A stretch of DNA of 64,000 nucleotides from Typhlomys cinereus (GCA_023101885.1 JALPQD010000241.1:1757001-1821000); one strand, 5' to 3'. Shown: positions 43,379 to 56,304, counted from the first letter of the stretch. The notes: generated by a model from the sequence alone, not told the origin. Program-made: numbers and translations.

Positions 43379-45749
43379 GCCCTTATACACTTTTGGGAAA
43401 AATCATCAGGAAGAATCTTAAGAAAGGCATCTCTAATATAGCTGAAAAGAGGAATCAAAATACTGTCTTCAGTCAACAGCATCTCCTACTGCTCCAGCCT
43501 CTCCACAGACACCTACCCTCCAAGATCGGACCCAGAATCCAGGCCTTCATCACTCACCCCACTGATCCAGAGATTCCCAAGCCAGATCTGAGCTGCTCAG
43601 AGATCTCTACCTTATTAATGGTTATTGCAAATTAAAGCAGTGTATTCAGGTAGATCAGAACCCAGCTACAAACAGAAACTCTGATATGTAATCCAGTCTA
43701 GGTATGTATGGGTTTTCCCAGATGTATGGACTAGATATGACCAATGAGAAAATCACTCCTTGACTGTGGAAATCCAGGATCTTCTCCCAAGATTCCTCCA
43801 GGGTGGAAACTCTGTCATTTCAGGATCCCTCTCAGATTCAGGTTCCCACAGATAGGGGATAACCACCAACCCTGACACATGGTCCTCCCGTCCCTGGCAT
43901 GGGCCTGGTCATGGCACCCTGTATATTTGTAGTTTCTGAGTTGGGCAGTTTGTTTGTTCTTTAAATCCTCCCATTAGAATGTTGGGATCAGACAACCCTG
44001 AAAGCACTGAGAAAAGAAATGCAAATTCCTTTATGTCATAGAAACGCAAGTCATTTCGACCTGAGTGGCACCGTACCCACTCTTAGAAGCTCTGGAACCC
44101 ACCCTGCTGCAGGATATGTTCCCCTCCTTTCTTGCTTTCCCACTGCCCCTTCTCTGCCCATTTGCCATTCCCAATTTTTTTCCTTTTGATAATGACAGAA
44201 ATGTGTTCTTACTTCACTTTCTTTATCAAGCTCTGTGTTTTCTTTCCTAAAAGGTATTTCCTTCTCTACTAAAACAGACAAATTGGAAAGTTACTCTGCA
44301 CATGGAAACGTGCAGCTCTTCCTCTTTCCTAATTCACTCCTTTACACAATCTTAATCACTCTTCCTAGACTCACTTTCTAAATCTAACACTAAGGCATCT
44401 CCTTTGACTTATAATAGCCCTTTTTTCCTTTAGGAGCAATCCTCACTCCTGGACTTCTGTTTTGTACAAGGCTAATCATTGCTCATATCACAGCCCTAGA
44501 ATTATATGCCTCTTATCTGTAGACATTGCCAAGTAAAATCAGGAAATATCTTTCTAACTCCTGAAGATATTACAACTCCTTTCTTCTCATTCCCAGCATA
44601 TCTCCCTCACTATTAGATTAGACTTAAATGATTTCCCCAGTTCAGAACCCCGCTACTACCCTCCAACAACACATCATGCTTTTATCCTTTGGAAGAGTCC
44701 ATCCCATCCTTACAAACCTTCAGTGACTGCCAGTTATCTGCCTAACATTATAAACATCCCACACACATACCCTGGCACAAGTTTCTTACTAAAATGAGAA
44801 AGGACCGGTAGGAATCTGAAAAATATGGACACTGTGTGGAGGAAGAGGGGAGAATTAATGTCAACATGGAAGGAGGAGGAGGCAGAGGTGAGATCACACT
44901 GCAACCCTGGAGCCTGAGGTATTAGGCTTAATGGTAACCATGGAGAAAAGGGACTAGATATAGTAAAACTACCCTGTCATGCAGAAATGGTTGACTCAGG
45001 AGTCAGAGACTGACATTTTTATTATGGAAAGGGTTGAAACAGCAGAACAGATAGGAACAGATTTCTCCTTTAAGGTATGTAGAAAAATGATCCCCCTGAA
45101 GACCAGCTTACAATGGCAGCTAAGCATGTGCTCTGTCATGAAAGGGACTCATTTCTGTCTTGTTATACTTCCCTACAAGAAAGAATTGGATGAATGGCCA
45201 GTGTGGGGACTTTGCTTCCAAAATAGACTCCATAGTCTTCACTTCTTTGCCTAAGCATGGTAAGAATATTGGATTTACCGAGTGCATTTGTATGATCTTT
45301 GGTTTGTTTATTTGTGCACCTGTGCTTCAGGACCCATGCTGCCCATGTGGGATGTACTCCAAGGTCAAGTATTCTGTTGGTTAAATTGCTGTGGGTGAAC
45401 CCATTAAATTCCCTGAGCAGCATAATATCCTTTTGATTCTGCTAATGAAGGCTGGGAATGGCTGAAGGAACAGTGTCGTGGTCTTGAAAGATGCTAGGGA
45501 AGAGCTTTCTTGGACCACCTACAGTGAGGAAAATGGGTTTTCCTCTGCTCAAAGTCAAGCCAGACTCCACAGCAAATGTAGAGATTTGAATCCAGAAGGC
45601 ATAGATAAAAGGCAGGAAAAGCAGGGCTATTTGTTTCAAAGGAGGTGTAGCTATGACATGTCTACTCAAGAATTGCACGCGTAAACAAATTGTTCTGATG
45701 TCCCTCTGGCAAGAGGGAAGGTGACCTTTGCACAGGAGCAAATCTAACA
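43379..45749. other. long unannotated stretch (about 2.4 kb)
   Basis: No gene or young repeat recognised. 44100-44760 is CT-rich on this strand. Short open frames on both strands (maximum about 99 codons) have no known features. Confidence 0.45.
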
Positions 45750-45940
45750 GATGGGTATTTGGAAAGACTTGGGTTTTTAATCCTTATTTTTGCTGTTTAC
45801 CAGATTGCTAACTAGCTTGATCTATATGATATAACCAATCTGTAAAATAGGGATCAAAGCGCCCACTCCAAGCCTCAAAGGCTTATGAAAGAATAAAATA
45901 AGATAAAAGAAGTCACTTGTTAAATGCCTGCCTATGTTTT
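45750..45940 (+). mobile_element. MIR SINE
   Basis: CTTGGGTTTTTAATCC, TGTTTACCAGATTGCTAACTAGC, AATCTGTAAAATAGGGATC, AAAGGCTTATGAAAGAATAAAATAAG and AAATGCCTG follow the MIR order; an A11 run lies at its end. Confidence 0.65.
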
Positions 45941-46029
45941 TAAAAAAAAAAAATCCCTTCTTTTGACTCATTTAGTAGGTTCCTAAGACTTAGTACACCA
46001 GAAATGAAAAGAACTCACATTAGCCCTTT

Positions 46030-46440
46030 TTGATGGTCAGTATTGTCAATACAATACCATACACCTAGAAGGCAGTTTTCCTAGCATACTTGAGAGGTTT
46101 TCTCTAGATTAAGATATCTCTGAACCACCTGCAAGGGATTGTCTTGACTGCATAGTTGATGTGGAAAGACCACTGATGTGGGACCATTCCCTAGGCAGAT
46201 GGTCCAAGGCTATATAAAGATGAGGAAAATTAGCCAAACACTGACAGCCAAGCACATGTCCATCTGTTGCTTTCTACTCTTGCCTGTGGTTCTTACATGG
46301 CTGGTTCTCTCCAACTTCTGCTTCTGTGATTTCCCCACAAAGATGGACTATAATCTGGAAAGGGACTTAAACCCTTTCCCTCTAAATTGCTTGGGCCATA
46401 TTTTTGTTGCAGCAGTGTATAATGAGATGAAAACATCCTC
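46030..46440 (+). mobile_element. ERVL-type LTR
   Basis: GATGGTCAGTATTGTCAATAC opening, GGGATTGTCTTGACTGCATAGTTGATGTGGAAAGACC, GGACCATTCCCTAGGCAGATGGTCCAAGGCTATATAAAG, GATGGACTATAATCTGG and TTTTTGTTGCAGCAGTGTATAATGAGATG, in the order of rodent ERVL-type LTRs. Confidence 0.7.
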
Positions 46441-48454
46441 TGAAAAAGGTCACCTAGGAACTAAGAGATTTGAGTGTTGATGAGTGATTCTATCAGACTT
46501 GCCCAGAATGAAGAAAGATAACCAGGAAATCAACTTCATCTTCATTTTCCAAGGGATCATTGCGGTGGTTACACAAAATGTGTCTGTAAAGATGACTGAT
46601 GTTTCCAGAGCTCATTTCAACCACACACACTTGGGAAATTACTCTCGAAATTCTCTCGAAACCACGTTTCATCCAAAACAAGCATCTCATTCCCTTCAGA
46701 AAGATGTCACCACTGTTGACCCCAGTGAGAAATATCGCCAGCTCTGAAATACCACTGTGAGTTCATAGGAATTCCAAGGAAGCAGGAAGGGTGGGCCCAC
46801 AGACATGTCCATCTGCCTGGCAGCTAGCCCATCACCATGTCAGGGGAGACTGTTCAAATGTTGTCAGTGACTGAATGAAGCAGCTGATGCAAAACAACTG
46901 TGGCCCTGTGAAATGCTCCTTTCTCCTCCCCACCACCCTCCTCCCCTCCCCCACGTCGAGATCCTTCTTAGAGCCAGTCTACTTTTCTACGGCTCCCATG
47001 CTGAGAGGAGCCTTCCGTGACCCTGTACAGGCAGAGATACAACCGACAAAGAAATCGTGGTCTGCCTCCAGCAGAGCAGGCACTGCGCAGGCCGCAACGC
47101 TCAGCTCCTTCTGACTCAAAGAAGAGAACGTGACTCCCCAAGTCTCCACAGCTTGCTTTTGGCTTCTCTCTAGAATCTTCCTTAGACCTCTGACCGGCTC
47201 CTCAGTGAGACCACATTCGAGAGAAACCTGGAGAGAACCCACCTTCCTCATTCGCACCTCCTCATCTGTCCATGTACAGACGGTGCTCATGTTGACAGAC
47301 ACAGTCTGACCATCTACATGCCCATCCAGAGTCAGCAGAGGAATCTTGGAAGTTGGCAATGATCAAAAAAGGATATTTTTCTCTCTTTTGGATGGAGAAA
47401 TCCATCCAAACCAGGCTTGACCTGGCTCTGCCAGAGCCCTCCAGATTCACAGGGCTGTCTTAAGCTAAGAGATGGATGTGTCACCCTTTCACGGGGTCAC
47501 GGAGGGACACGACTATGTGTCTTCTTGTTCGATGGCTCTAGAAGGAGCAGGGTTTAACCCAAGATCTGACACGGCCCATCTGTGAAATGCTGAGCAATAA
47601 CAAGACATGATTGAAACTACACCTACCACATGTTTCCTACCCTTGGGAGTTGGATTTAGCCAGTGGAATAAGGTGGGCCTGGCAGTTCCTAGCTCAGGCC
47701 ACGAAAGCTGCTGGGTGCCTGAACCAGACAGCTTCTGCCAGAACAGGAATCGCATGAAGCAAAGGCACTTCATCCATGAGATGCTAAAACAGAGCCCCAG
47801 TGAATTCAGAGCACACACTGAGAAGACCCACCTAACATGGCCAGCCCAGCTCAGCTTAGATCAGCCAGGCCAAGATCAGATGATATAAATAGGAATAAAT
47901 GATCGAGGCTTTTTAAGTCTACTGAGTTTGAGGATCGTTTGTTATACAGTGTTATTCTTACACTAGCTAGTCAATACTCCAGTGTGGACTCTCTCTCTCA
48001 TTTTCTCTCTCTGTCCTACTTTCCAAGTGTGGGCTACATGTTGAGAACAAGGAGGTTAATAAACCCCAGAACCCTCCAGAAGTTCTAGGTTGGTGGGATG
48101 AGGGTTGGAAGTTACCCATTCGAGTCCTGAGTGCCTTGTGGGAAATGAAGGAAAGCGGCAGAGAAGAAAGGAAATGCTCGGAACATCCTCTTTCTCAGTT
48201 TTTCCCTAAAACAGGATCAAACGAATGCTTCCTCAAAACAGGGGTTTCTTTCTATTTCCTAAGGCTTTCTTTATCTTTCGCACAAGCTCACGATTCCTTA
48301 AAGATGGTGAAAACTTTTATTTTCTGATGTATCTGTTGTCTTCTTTAGCTCAGACTCTGCTAGAAATTCTCCAGATACTAGTGCAGTTTGCTAGACTCAG
48401 CTGTGGCTCAACTAACTGGCCTGAGCTGGAAGCAGAAGCCCCTCACATGAGAAA
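46441..48454. other. long unannotated stretch (about 2 kb)
   Basis: No repeat recognised. An antisense 126-codon frame (46979-47359) and an 87-codon sense frame (46484-46747) have no recognisable family. CT-rich short run at 46918-46960. Confidence 0.45.
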
Positions 48455-48620
48455 AAAAAGTGCTCTCTCTCTCTCCCTCAATCTCTCTCAATCTCTCTTT
48501 CTCTCTCTCCCTCCCTCCTTTTTTCCTCTTTCCCTTCTTCTGTCCTTCCCTACCTCTCTATTTTCTTTTTTTTAATCTCTTTCCCCTTTCCCCTCTCTCC
48601 TCTTTCCTCTTTTTAATATT
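48455..48620. repeat. CT-rich polypyrimidine tract
   Basis: CTCTCTCTCTCCCTC and CCTTTTTTCC runs; the T/S/L/F-rich open frames over it are artefacts of composition. Confidence 0.9.
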
Positions 48621-49494
48621 AGTGCTGAAAAAGTGGACCTATTTTTCTGAAGACAAAAGTGTGTTCTGCACAGCCATCTACTTCTGGCTACAGACTCTGT
48701 CTGCAATAGAAAATCAGACCCCCGGAGAGGTGAAGCATGAAGACATCAGGTTGTCTCTAGCCTCCCTGTAATACCTGACACCCAGAAATGAACAGTCCGG
48801 CCCAGGAACGCCCCTCCCTGTTCTTAAATCTCTCTTGTCAAGTGGAGCTTTAGGTTGGTTTCTATTCTTTGTCCCTTGACCACTCAGTGGTGTGCTGGGA
48901 GAGCAGCTTGGGCCCCACTAAGAATTATCGGTGTTTTACTTGTCAGTTAGAGGAAATGGCTGTGGACGCCACTGGCAGCTGAAGTGGCAGGCAGACAAAG
49001 GGGCGTTGAGAAGCCCAGAGGGAACCGTGGTGCTCAGAATGCACTGGTAGGACTGGTCACCACCAAGAGTGAGACCTAATTTAGGAGAAAGGACCACATA
49101 TGTGCTTGCACGAGCCAGTTGTTCAGGGGAAACAGAAGCGCTGAGCAGAAGTCTCCCCTCACTGTGATGAACAGAGACTCCCCTCCAGGGATGGCCCCAC
49201 CAGCATTGTCTCTGTGCACTGTGGAATGCACAGCACTGGAGACGGGGAGATTTCATTGGATAGAGATCGATTTTGCATAGTGACAATTAAAAACTGTGCT
49301 TCAGAGATACCATAAAGTGAAAAGTTGTGTTTGCTTGTTTGTTTGTTTGCTAAAGGTCTTGTTCCAAGAATGTATAAAGTATCTGATGAGCTAAGTAAAT
49401 AAACAGAAATATAAATAAAATAAAAGCAGAAGAAAAAAAGCACTTCATACTGAGTGCACCCACACCACCAAAGACTGTGGCACAGTCTAGACCA
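48621..49494. other. unannotated stretch
   Basis: No gene or repeat recognised except a GTTT run at 49330-49350. Confidence 0.45.
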
Positions 49495-50830
49495 TATGGA
49501 ATACCAGCTACTGGGTTGGTTTTGACCTCCAAGAACTGCAATTTCCATGTACAGCTCAACAAACTTGAGACAAATGCATCCAGCATGCAACCACATCCAT
49601 AATCAAGATATGAACACTTCCTAATCCCTAACTAGTGAGTGCCTTCCTGCCCCTCCTTGTAATCAACCCCACCCTACACAGCCATTAATCACTTTCCATT
49701 CCTAAAGGTTTGCTTTTCTAGAACGTCATGTGTCTTTCATTAGCAAAGTATACCTGAAATTCACCCAGGCTATGCATATATTGATTTCTTTTTCTTAATG
49801 GAGGAGCAGATCTTCAATGTATTTACCACGATATTTTTAACTCTATTTTAATTATTATGTGTCAGTGTAAATGTAAGTACAGGTGCTCACATGTGGAGGT
49901 CAGATCACACCTTCGAGTCGTTCTCTTCCTGTGCATCATTGAGGCAGGCTGTCTTGATCTTTCTGTTGCTTCGTGTGCTCCAGACTAGCCAGGCTGTGAG
50001 CTTCCAGAAGATTCTCCTGTCTTTGCCTCCCATTTTGATGTAGGAATGCTCTCACCACAATATTTTTATGTGTTTATCCGTAGACAAGACAGCCGGGGTG
50101 CTTCATGTTTGGGATTACAAATAAGCCACTGTAAGCATTCAAACAGGTTTTTTTTCTAGGAATATATTTTCATATTCCTACTCGTGGTATTAGTGGTTTA
50201 TAAATTAATGTTCTTATCTCTATAGCAAATTACCAAACCACTTTCTGAAATACCAGTGTCATATCACGATCCCAAGAGCAACAGTTGAGGACAATTCCAT
50301 ATCTAAAGCAACAATGATAATGTCAACTGGAAAGAAGGGGATGGCAGTGTCTTTTGAAATCGCAAGTTTTTAATTTTGACTAAATCCAAATTATCTTTAT
50401 GTTTCTTATTCAAATCCTATTCAGTAAATCATTGCCTGACTCAAGATCACAAAGATTCCTTTCTATGTTTTCTTCTGGGTGTGTAGTAGTTAAAATTTTA
50501 TATTAAATCTGTGATCCCTCTTGAGTTAGTGTCTTATAGGAATGCACATGGGTCCATTTTTGCATATGAACATCCAGTTGTTCCCATGTCATTAGTTTTA
50601 AAGACTACCCTTGCTCTATCGAATGGACTTCCCACCTGTGTCAAAACCAATTGACCATAAGGACATATATGGGTCTATTTCTGGACTCTGCTCTATTCCA
50701 TTGATCTATGTGCATATCTTTCTCCAATACCATGCTGCCTTGACTATTGTAGCCTTATAGGGAATCCAAAAATCAAGTTGTGGGAGTCCTTGAGTTCTGT
50801 TTGGAGGTTTTCATTACTTCAAATCATTTT
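49495..50830 (-). mobile_element. ancient LINE-1 (L1M-like), antisense, with SINE insertion
   Basis: 49550-49800 resembles the complement of an old L1 3' region (ACAGCTCAACAAACTTGAGAC, CAAGATATGAACACTTCC, TTTTCTAGAACGTCATG). 50340-50830 is the complement of ORF2 (TTGCATATGAACATCCAGTTGTTCCC, CTATTCCATTGATCTATGTGCATA, CTTGACTATTGTAGCCTTATAGG). Degraded, with no usable reading frame. Confidence 0.75.
49840..50065 (-). mobile_element. B4/B3-type SINE, antisense, within the old L1
   Basis: GTACAGGTGCTCACATGTGGAGGTCAGATCACACC, GCATCATTGAGGCAGGCTGTC, GACTAGCCAGGCTGTGAGCTTCC and CTCCTGTCTTTGCCTCCCA; the antisense head is missing. Confidence 0.6.
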
Positions 50831-50957
50831 TTCTAACTATTTTATTTCCTTTCCTTTTCTATATACACATTAGAACCATTTCAAATAATAAGGCAGTAGG
50901 CTACGGGCATTACCCAAGCTCACACGACTAACGTGACAGAGCCAGCCCTGTCTCTAT
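50831..50957. other. unannotated
   Basis: No feature recognised. Confidence 0.4.
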
Positions 50958-51305
50958 TGTGGTTGGAATAGGAATATCAACCATAGCTTATATGTTTGAA
51001 CCCTTGATCCCCGACTGGCGAGTCTGTCTGGGGAGGTCACGGAATGTTTAGGAGGTGGGGTCATGCTGGAGGAAGCGGGTCATCAGTGGTGGGTCTTGAG
51101 ATTTATAGCCTGGCCTGGCGTCTACATCCATAGTCCACTGAGATGTGATCAAGCAGTTATCTCATAGTCGAGCTGCTGTAGTTGAGAGCTGCTTGTCTGG
51201 TCACTCCTGCCTTGGTGGGATGTACTGTACACTCAAAGCATGAGCCAAAATAAACCCTTCCTCCCTTAAACATGTTCATATCAGGAATGAGAAAAGCAAT
51301 GAATA
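50958..51305 (+). mobile_element. MT-type MaLR LTR
   Basis: TTGTGGTTGGAATAGGAATATC, AGCTTATATGTTTGAACCC, GTCTGGGGAGGTCACGGAATGTTTAGGAGGTGGGG, GAGGAAGCGGGTCATCAGTGGTGGGTCTTGAG, CATGAGCCAAAATAAACCC and AGGAATGAGAAAAGCAATG: well-preserved MT order. Confidence 0.9.
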
Positions 51306-51677
51306 AAGTCTTCAGTCATTTGGTTGCATCCAAGTTCATGATCTGTCTCTGGGCCTCACAGAAGAAGAGGGATGAAGATGGGAGGCCAGCCCTACACAGC
51401 TCGACAAGAAGAAAACAGACCCTGACTTCAAGCCTCAGCCCAGGCTCGTGCAATCTAGATATTGTCTAGAAGCAGTCATGAAGTCACATACCCAGCATAT
51501 GGGATATCAGAGTTGACCCCTGACCTCTCTCGTGGAACCATGAATCCCATTTTTAATAAGCCCCACTCTGACAAATGTATTCGCACAAGTCCTGCCTCAG
51601 TCTCCCATCCCCCCGTTGTGAAATAAGTTCACCTCTGAGCCCTTCTAGCTGGTTCTCTGATACCCAATCTTGTCTTC
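51306..51677. other. unannotated
   Basis: No feature recognised. Confidence 0.4.
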
Positions 51678-52048
51678 TGTTGCAGTTATCTTTCTGCTGC
51701 TGAGAGAAAGCACTCCGACGCAACTTAAGGGATAGAAAAGGAGATTTCGTTGGCTTAGAGTTCCAGAGGGGAGATACAGTCCAATATGATGGGAAAGGCA
51801 TGGTGGATGAGAAGCCTGAGGAAGCTCGGGTCACCGCCGGCGTCGCGATGGAGGCAGAGAGAGCAAGCAGACTGCAAGCAGAGGCAAGGGGGGGCTAACC
51901 AACCTCAACACCCTCCCTCTCTAGCATGCTTTCCTCCAGCAAGGCATAACTTCCCGAAGGTGCCAAGACCTTCCCAAACATTAACAAGAGCTGAGAATGC
52001 AAACACATTAGCCGGTAAGAGACAACTCATGTTCAAACAATAACATTT
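51678..52048 (-). mobile_element. MT-type MaLR LTR, antisense
   Basis: GTTGCAGTTATCTTTCTGCTGCTGAGAG, AACTTAAGGGATAG, AGAGTTCCAGAGG, GCATGCTTTCCTCCAGCAAGGC and CTCATGTTCAAACAATAACA: complement of the MT order. A CpG-containing GGTCACCGCCGGCGTCGCGATGG segment (51829-51850) is unusual for the family. Confidence 0.7.
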
Positions 52049-52610
52049 TCCTTCCATTAAAGAGCTATTTCCTTTCTTTTTACTAACCATTGCTGGGACT
52101 TTAAAGCAATGAATGCTCAGGGCCAAACGCTAAGCCTAAGCCTCCCCCTGTTGGCAGACCCTCTCCTGTGCCTCACCCTGGTTCCTCCAGTGCAGCTAAT
52201 CCTTCACCATCAGCTGCCTTCTTCCTAAACCAAACCTAGCTTTGTTTTTCCCTTCTGGACATTTTCTACAAAGTGCCACTCATAGCTTTCCTCCACGTTG
52301 CCAATTAAGTGCACAACCAAACAGCTTAGTAGAACAAGGGGGCTTTGTGTTTTTTGCCATTCTGGTTATGGTTCGTAGTTCTAGCTTGTCAGGAGAGTTC
52401 ATACTGATATCAGAAGCCAAGGGAACTGAACTGACCGTTCTACATCCACAGAAAGAGCTGAAAGAGAGACACACTTTCTCTTTCTGGAATGCCTGCATGC
52501 CAATATGCTAAAAATACCCACCCGCCCAGGGGATGTTCCCACCTACCTTGGGCTGGGACCTCCCATATCAGTTAGATAACTCCCACCCACCGGCTTGTTC
52601 AGAGCCTGCT
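52049..52610. other. unannotated stretch
   Basis: No gene or repeat recognised. Confidence 0.45.
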
Positions 52611-53229
52611 GTTATGGTTGCATTTTGGTGTCGACTTGACAGCTGCAGACTTTGGGGCGCAGCTGTGGAAGGTTAAGGGTTGGAATGACCCCTGCGCAAG
52701 ATTGCAGGTACTTGACTGATTGCTGGGGAGAATCCAGCCCATAGTGGGTGGACCGGCTAATAGGAGGTGCAAGGAGGAGGGACTTGCTCTTCCTTGTGTC
52801 AACCTGCTGTGGAGTCTGCTCTGTGAAAATCATGCACTTTTAGAGCATCGTGGCCTTCTTTGTTGCTGCTGCTGCTGCCTCCATCCTTGGCTGACTTGGA
52901 GCTTCACCTTTTCCACCATGTTGTTGCTTTTCCTGCTGCCTTTGGAGCCTGGTCTCTAGCCCTTGCTGCTGTTCGCTGCTCATCGCTGACATTGGAGCCA
53001 CCTGTTCTTCACTGACATAGAACCCAGCGTTTTGGACCCTCCAGAGAAGTAAAGGCTTGAGACTGTCTTGGTATCTTTTGGCTTTGTGGAATATTCTGGT
53101 CAAGAGTGAGACGACTGTGGGCAGCTACTTTGAATGACACTATTTTTTATTGTGAGTTATTTTAATAAACTTATTTTTATATATTACATTCTACAGATTT
53201 TGTTTCTTTGAAGAACCCTGACTAATATA
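52611..53229 (+). mobile_element. ERVL-type LTR, family B, sense
   Basis: Opens GTTATGGTTGCATTTTGGTGTCGACTTGAC and closes TTTGAAGAACCCTGACTAATA, with a GCTGCTGCTGCTGCC-rich centre and AATAAAC near 53163. Same family end motifs as the antisense element at 58732. About 620 bases; the open frames in it are fortuitous. Confidence 0.75.
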
Positions 53230-53384
53230 CTTGCTTTAACTATTAATTCTTCACAGATGTAATTCAAAGCTTCAGGCCTCAGTTTTCAAGTTGATACCTG
53301 TATCTAACCATCATAGTACCTCTTGCAGCCACCCAACACTCCACAGGGCAGGAAACAGAGAGCATACCAGTTGAGAATTAATTG
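53230..53384. other. unannotated
   Basis: No feature recognised. Confidence 0.4.
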
Positions 53385-53550
53385 GAGGTTAGAACAGAAA
53401 GAAATATATTTGAATCCCAGGTCCACATCTTTAAAGAGGATATTTAAGTCTTTGGACTCTATTTCCTCATTTATAAGCACGTCCTGCAGGGCTTTCAGGA
53501 GATTCAAAAATGCAATAAGTATCTGACCTGTTTGACAGGGTTCCCAGCGC
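53385..53550 (+). mobile_element. MIR SINE
   Basis: ATTTGAATCCCAGGTCCACATC, TTTGGACTCTATTTCCTCATTTATAAGCACG and CAGGGCTTTCAGGAGATTC: MIR order. Confidence 0.65.
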
Positions 53551-54654
53551 ATGCTCAGTAATAATCAGTGTTAGTCACTCGGATGCACCCACCATCCAGG
53601 CTTGGCCATTCTCACCAACCAAACACAGAGGTGTCTCCCAGGAGAGACTGGGTGCTGCATCGCCAGCTGCAATGGTTTTTCCAGCTGTAGCATAAACAAC
53701 CCTGGCAAGACTCAGCTGCAGAATATTCAACCAATCACTTTTCCTTTACATCCCCGGTGCTGAGTACACAGAAAGCACCCGCTTGCACTGAGAAAGGAAC
53801 TCAAGACTCACACCTCACTCTACTAATAGTCACTTCTCATGGTGGGAGAGACCGCCTCCAATACTGTGAGGCTTTAGTGAATCTTTTATTCCTCTGATTT
53901 GTGGGTTACAATAAAACCCAATAAGATACTATTTTTCATTCCTAAAGAAGATACGATTGGCTTATGAACAAGAGTGCTTGAGATCCCTGTTTGATGGTGG
54001 GGATGGACCATGTTATCTACTCTACACTCTGGGCTCAAGTGAGACCCTGGAGATAGTAGGACAACCTTTGGAAACACTGAAGGCCATTGAATTGTGTGCT
54101 TTGAAAGAATGGGTTTTCTGGTATGTGAATTATCTTAGTAGGAAAAAAAAGCAAAAATTTCACTGTGTTCTCCATCCAAGCCCTGCTACACCTGTCCCCC
54201 AACATCCTTACTATGCTCTGTGATCCCCTTCCATAGTCTACTGATGTCCCCCTGCTCTGTACCAGGTACACGGTCATAGAACACATGTACTATGCTTGTC
54301 ACAAGGCTGAGTGACATGTCCACGCCTCACTTCTGCTTCTTGTCTCCAAGCAGCAGCTGGGCAACTGTGCCAGGGTCAGCAGGGCCACAGATGCAGAGGG
54401 TACCAGCAGCCTTGATTAAAATGGCATTATTGATCTTGATTGATTTCTGCAGGGCACTGCTGAGCTCTCAAGGCCCCTCACTGAACCCCAGAACTTCAGC
54501 CATGTAGACTTTTATGGGTTTTTTTTTCTGCTCAAAACATCAAGAAAGCAAAGAAGTAGCTTGACAGAAATGCCAGTTTCTTGTTCAGTTGGCTCTGGAA
54601 AGTTCTGAAGACACAAGCTCGTACAGGTTTTGAGGGGGTTGTATAGGAAGAACT
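53551..54654. other. unannotated stretch
   Basis: About 1.1 kb without a recognised gene or repeat. Confidence 0.45.
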
Positions 54655-54840
54655 GACCCTGAATAGACATAACGCCTCATATTTGAAGAGGGTGCTGCAT
54701 AACTGGTCAAGTCTGGGCACATTCACCATCACTTTGCTCCTCACAGCGATTGGGTATCGTCAGCCCATTTTTACAGATCACTTTAGGGAGGCCCAAGAGA
54801 CTAAGTAGCATATTGCAAACCCCCAAGGGTAGACTTAGCT
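54655..54840 (+). mobile_element. MIR/MIR3 SINE
   Basis: CATTCACCATCACTTTGCTCCTCACAGCG, TCAGCCCATTTTTACAGATCACTTTAGGGAGGC and GACTAAGTAGCATATTGCAAACCC. Confidence 0.6.
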
Positions 54841-54879
54841 TCAGATAACATTGGAATCAAAGGAAGGTTATCTGTCCCA

Positions 54880-55015
54880 GATTGCTTCATTTTACAGAGG
54901 GAACAAGTCAGGTTTGGTAAGTTCAGAGCTTAGTCCGAGGTCACACGTTGAGGCACGGAATTCAGGTCTTCTGTCTCCCAGGATTTGGCTCTTCTGCTGC
55001 CTCCACAACATTTTA
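54880..55015 (+). mobile_element. MIR SINE
   Basis: TTCATTTTACAGAGGGAACAAG, GAGCTTAGTCCGAGGTCACACGTTGAGG, GGAATTCAGGTCTTCTGTCTCCCAGG: strong match to the MIR core. Confidence 0.8.
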
Positions 55016-55694
55016 AGCAGGAACCTGTGTCCGAGCACGCAAAGGAGATGAGCTCTGTGATCACTGTGCACAGAAAAGAGCTTCCTCAGAGGGGCAGCTC
55101 CTCCCTTACCATGCTGGACTCTCCTTGTCCTGTTGCACAAAAGTCCTCCACCAAAACAGCGACCCCTCGAAAACAGAAACCACATCTCCTTGCATTCTTC
55201 CTTCTCAGAATCTAAAGCAGTGTCCAAAATGGCATCGCTTTGACTGCGTTCGTTCACAGACATCATCGTATGCCAGACAGTAAGTACACTGAGTGGAGAG
55301 GCAGCCACAAGCAAAGCCACCAGGTGTTGACCTTCCAGATCTTCTGATCCCCACCCACGGATAAGCAATTAGCTAGTAAGTAGATGCATAAACACATCAT
55401 GTCAGTGGATGATATCTACTTTATAGACAAAATAACAAGAAATTAAGACCGGGATGGAATTGTAGCATATAACCCTAGGTTCAAGTAATAAGAAACCCTC
55501 CATGCCACTGCTTGGAAGGCAGGAAGAACCAAAAGCATGGTATGGAGTTTCCAAAACACGAAGGGCAGCTGTAGAACAAGACACAGCTTAATAAGTAAGT
55601 AGGAAGCAGAAGCAGGCAGGAGCCATGCAGGGTCCAGAAGATATTCCAGACGTAGTGCTCAACCAGCAGAACTTGCGCTTTCTTTTGTTTTTGT
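55016..55694. other. unannotated stretch
   Basis: No gene or repeat recognised. The 158-codon antisense frame (54892-55368) overlaps the MIR and is treated as chance. Confidence 0.45.
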
Positions 55695-56015
55695 TTTGTA
55701 ACTTTAGAAACTTTCTTTTATTCATTTCCCATTTTTAATTTTTGTACAAGTTTATGGAATATATTCACCATGTTGCCCTATTCTCTTTCCTTGAACTTCC
55801 CCTCACCCTAGACAATTTCACTTCTACTTAAACGTTGTTTATAGATGCATGATTTTATGTAACAATCTAATGTCTAGGAACCACAAATGAGAGAAGCATT
55901 TGAAACTTGTTTTTCTGAAACTGACTTAATTCGATTAATTCAGTTATCTCCACTTGCATCCATTTTCCTGCAAGCGACATAATTTCATTCTTCTTCATGG
56001 CTGAAAATAATTCCC
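55695..56015 (-). mobile_element. LINE-1 3' end (old rodent), antisense
   Basis: The reverse-strand translation includes SAMKKNEIMSLAGKWMQVEI and LSQFQKNKFQML, the degraded C-terminal end of ORF2, followed by a short 3' UTR piece at 55695-55860. Truncated at both sides. Confidence 0.8.
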
Positions 56016-56304
56016 TTGAGACTGTAAGCAAGGCATCAGTGGACACGTTTGGAACACTCCCCTGGCCTCCGTGAGGAGAAGACAGGCTGCACAGCTGGAA
56101 GAAGCTAGGGAGACCATTCAGAGTTGTTGCTGTCACTGAATGGGGGAATGAGCACTCTGTCCTTTGGCTTGGTACTTTAACCCAGGCGTCCAAATTAGCA
56201 GCCCTAGTAATGGAACTACATTGCATTTGCATACGACATGCAGTGATGTGGCACAAAGGTCTTCAGATCACCCGGGCAGAACTTTTGTCAAAATGTTTAA
56301 CCCC
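56016..56304. other. unannotated
   Basis: No feature recognised. Confidence 0.4.

Noticed and set aside
46979..47359. 126-codon antisense open frame in a repeat-free area
   Set aside because: No recognisable family, and several overlapping frames of similar size exist on both strands.
54892..55368. 158-codon antisense open frame
   Set aside because: It overlaps a well-matched MIR on the other strand, has no recognisable domain and lacks supporting splice or promoter context.
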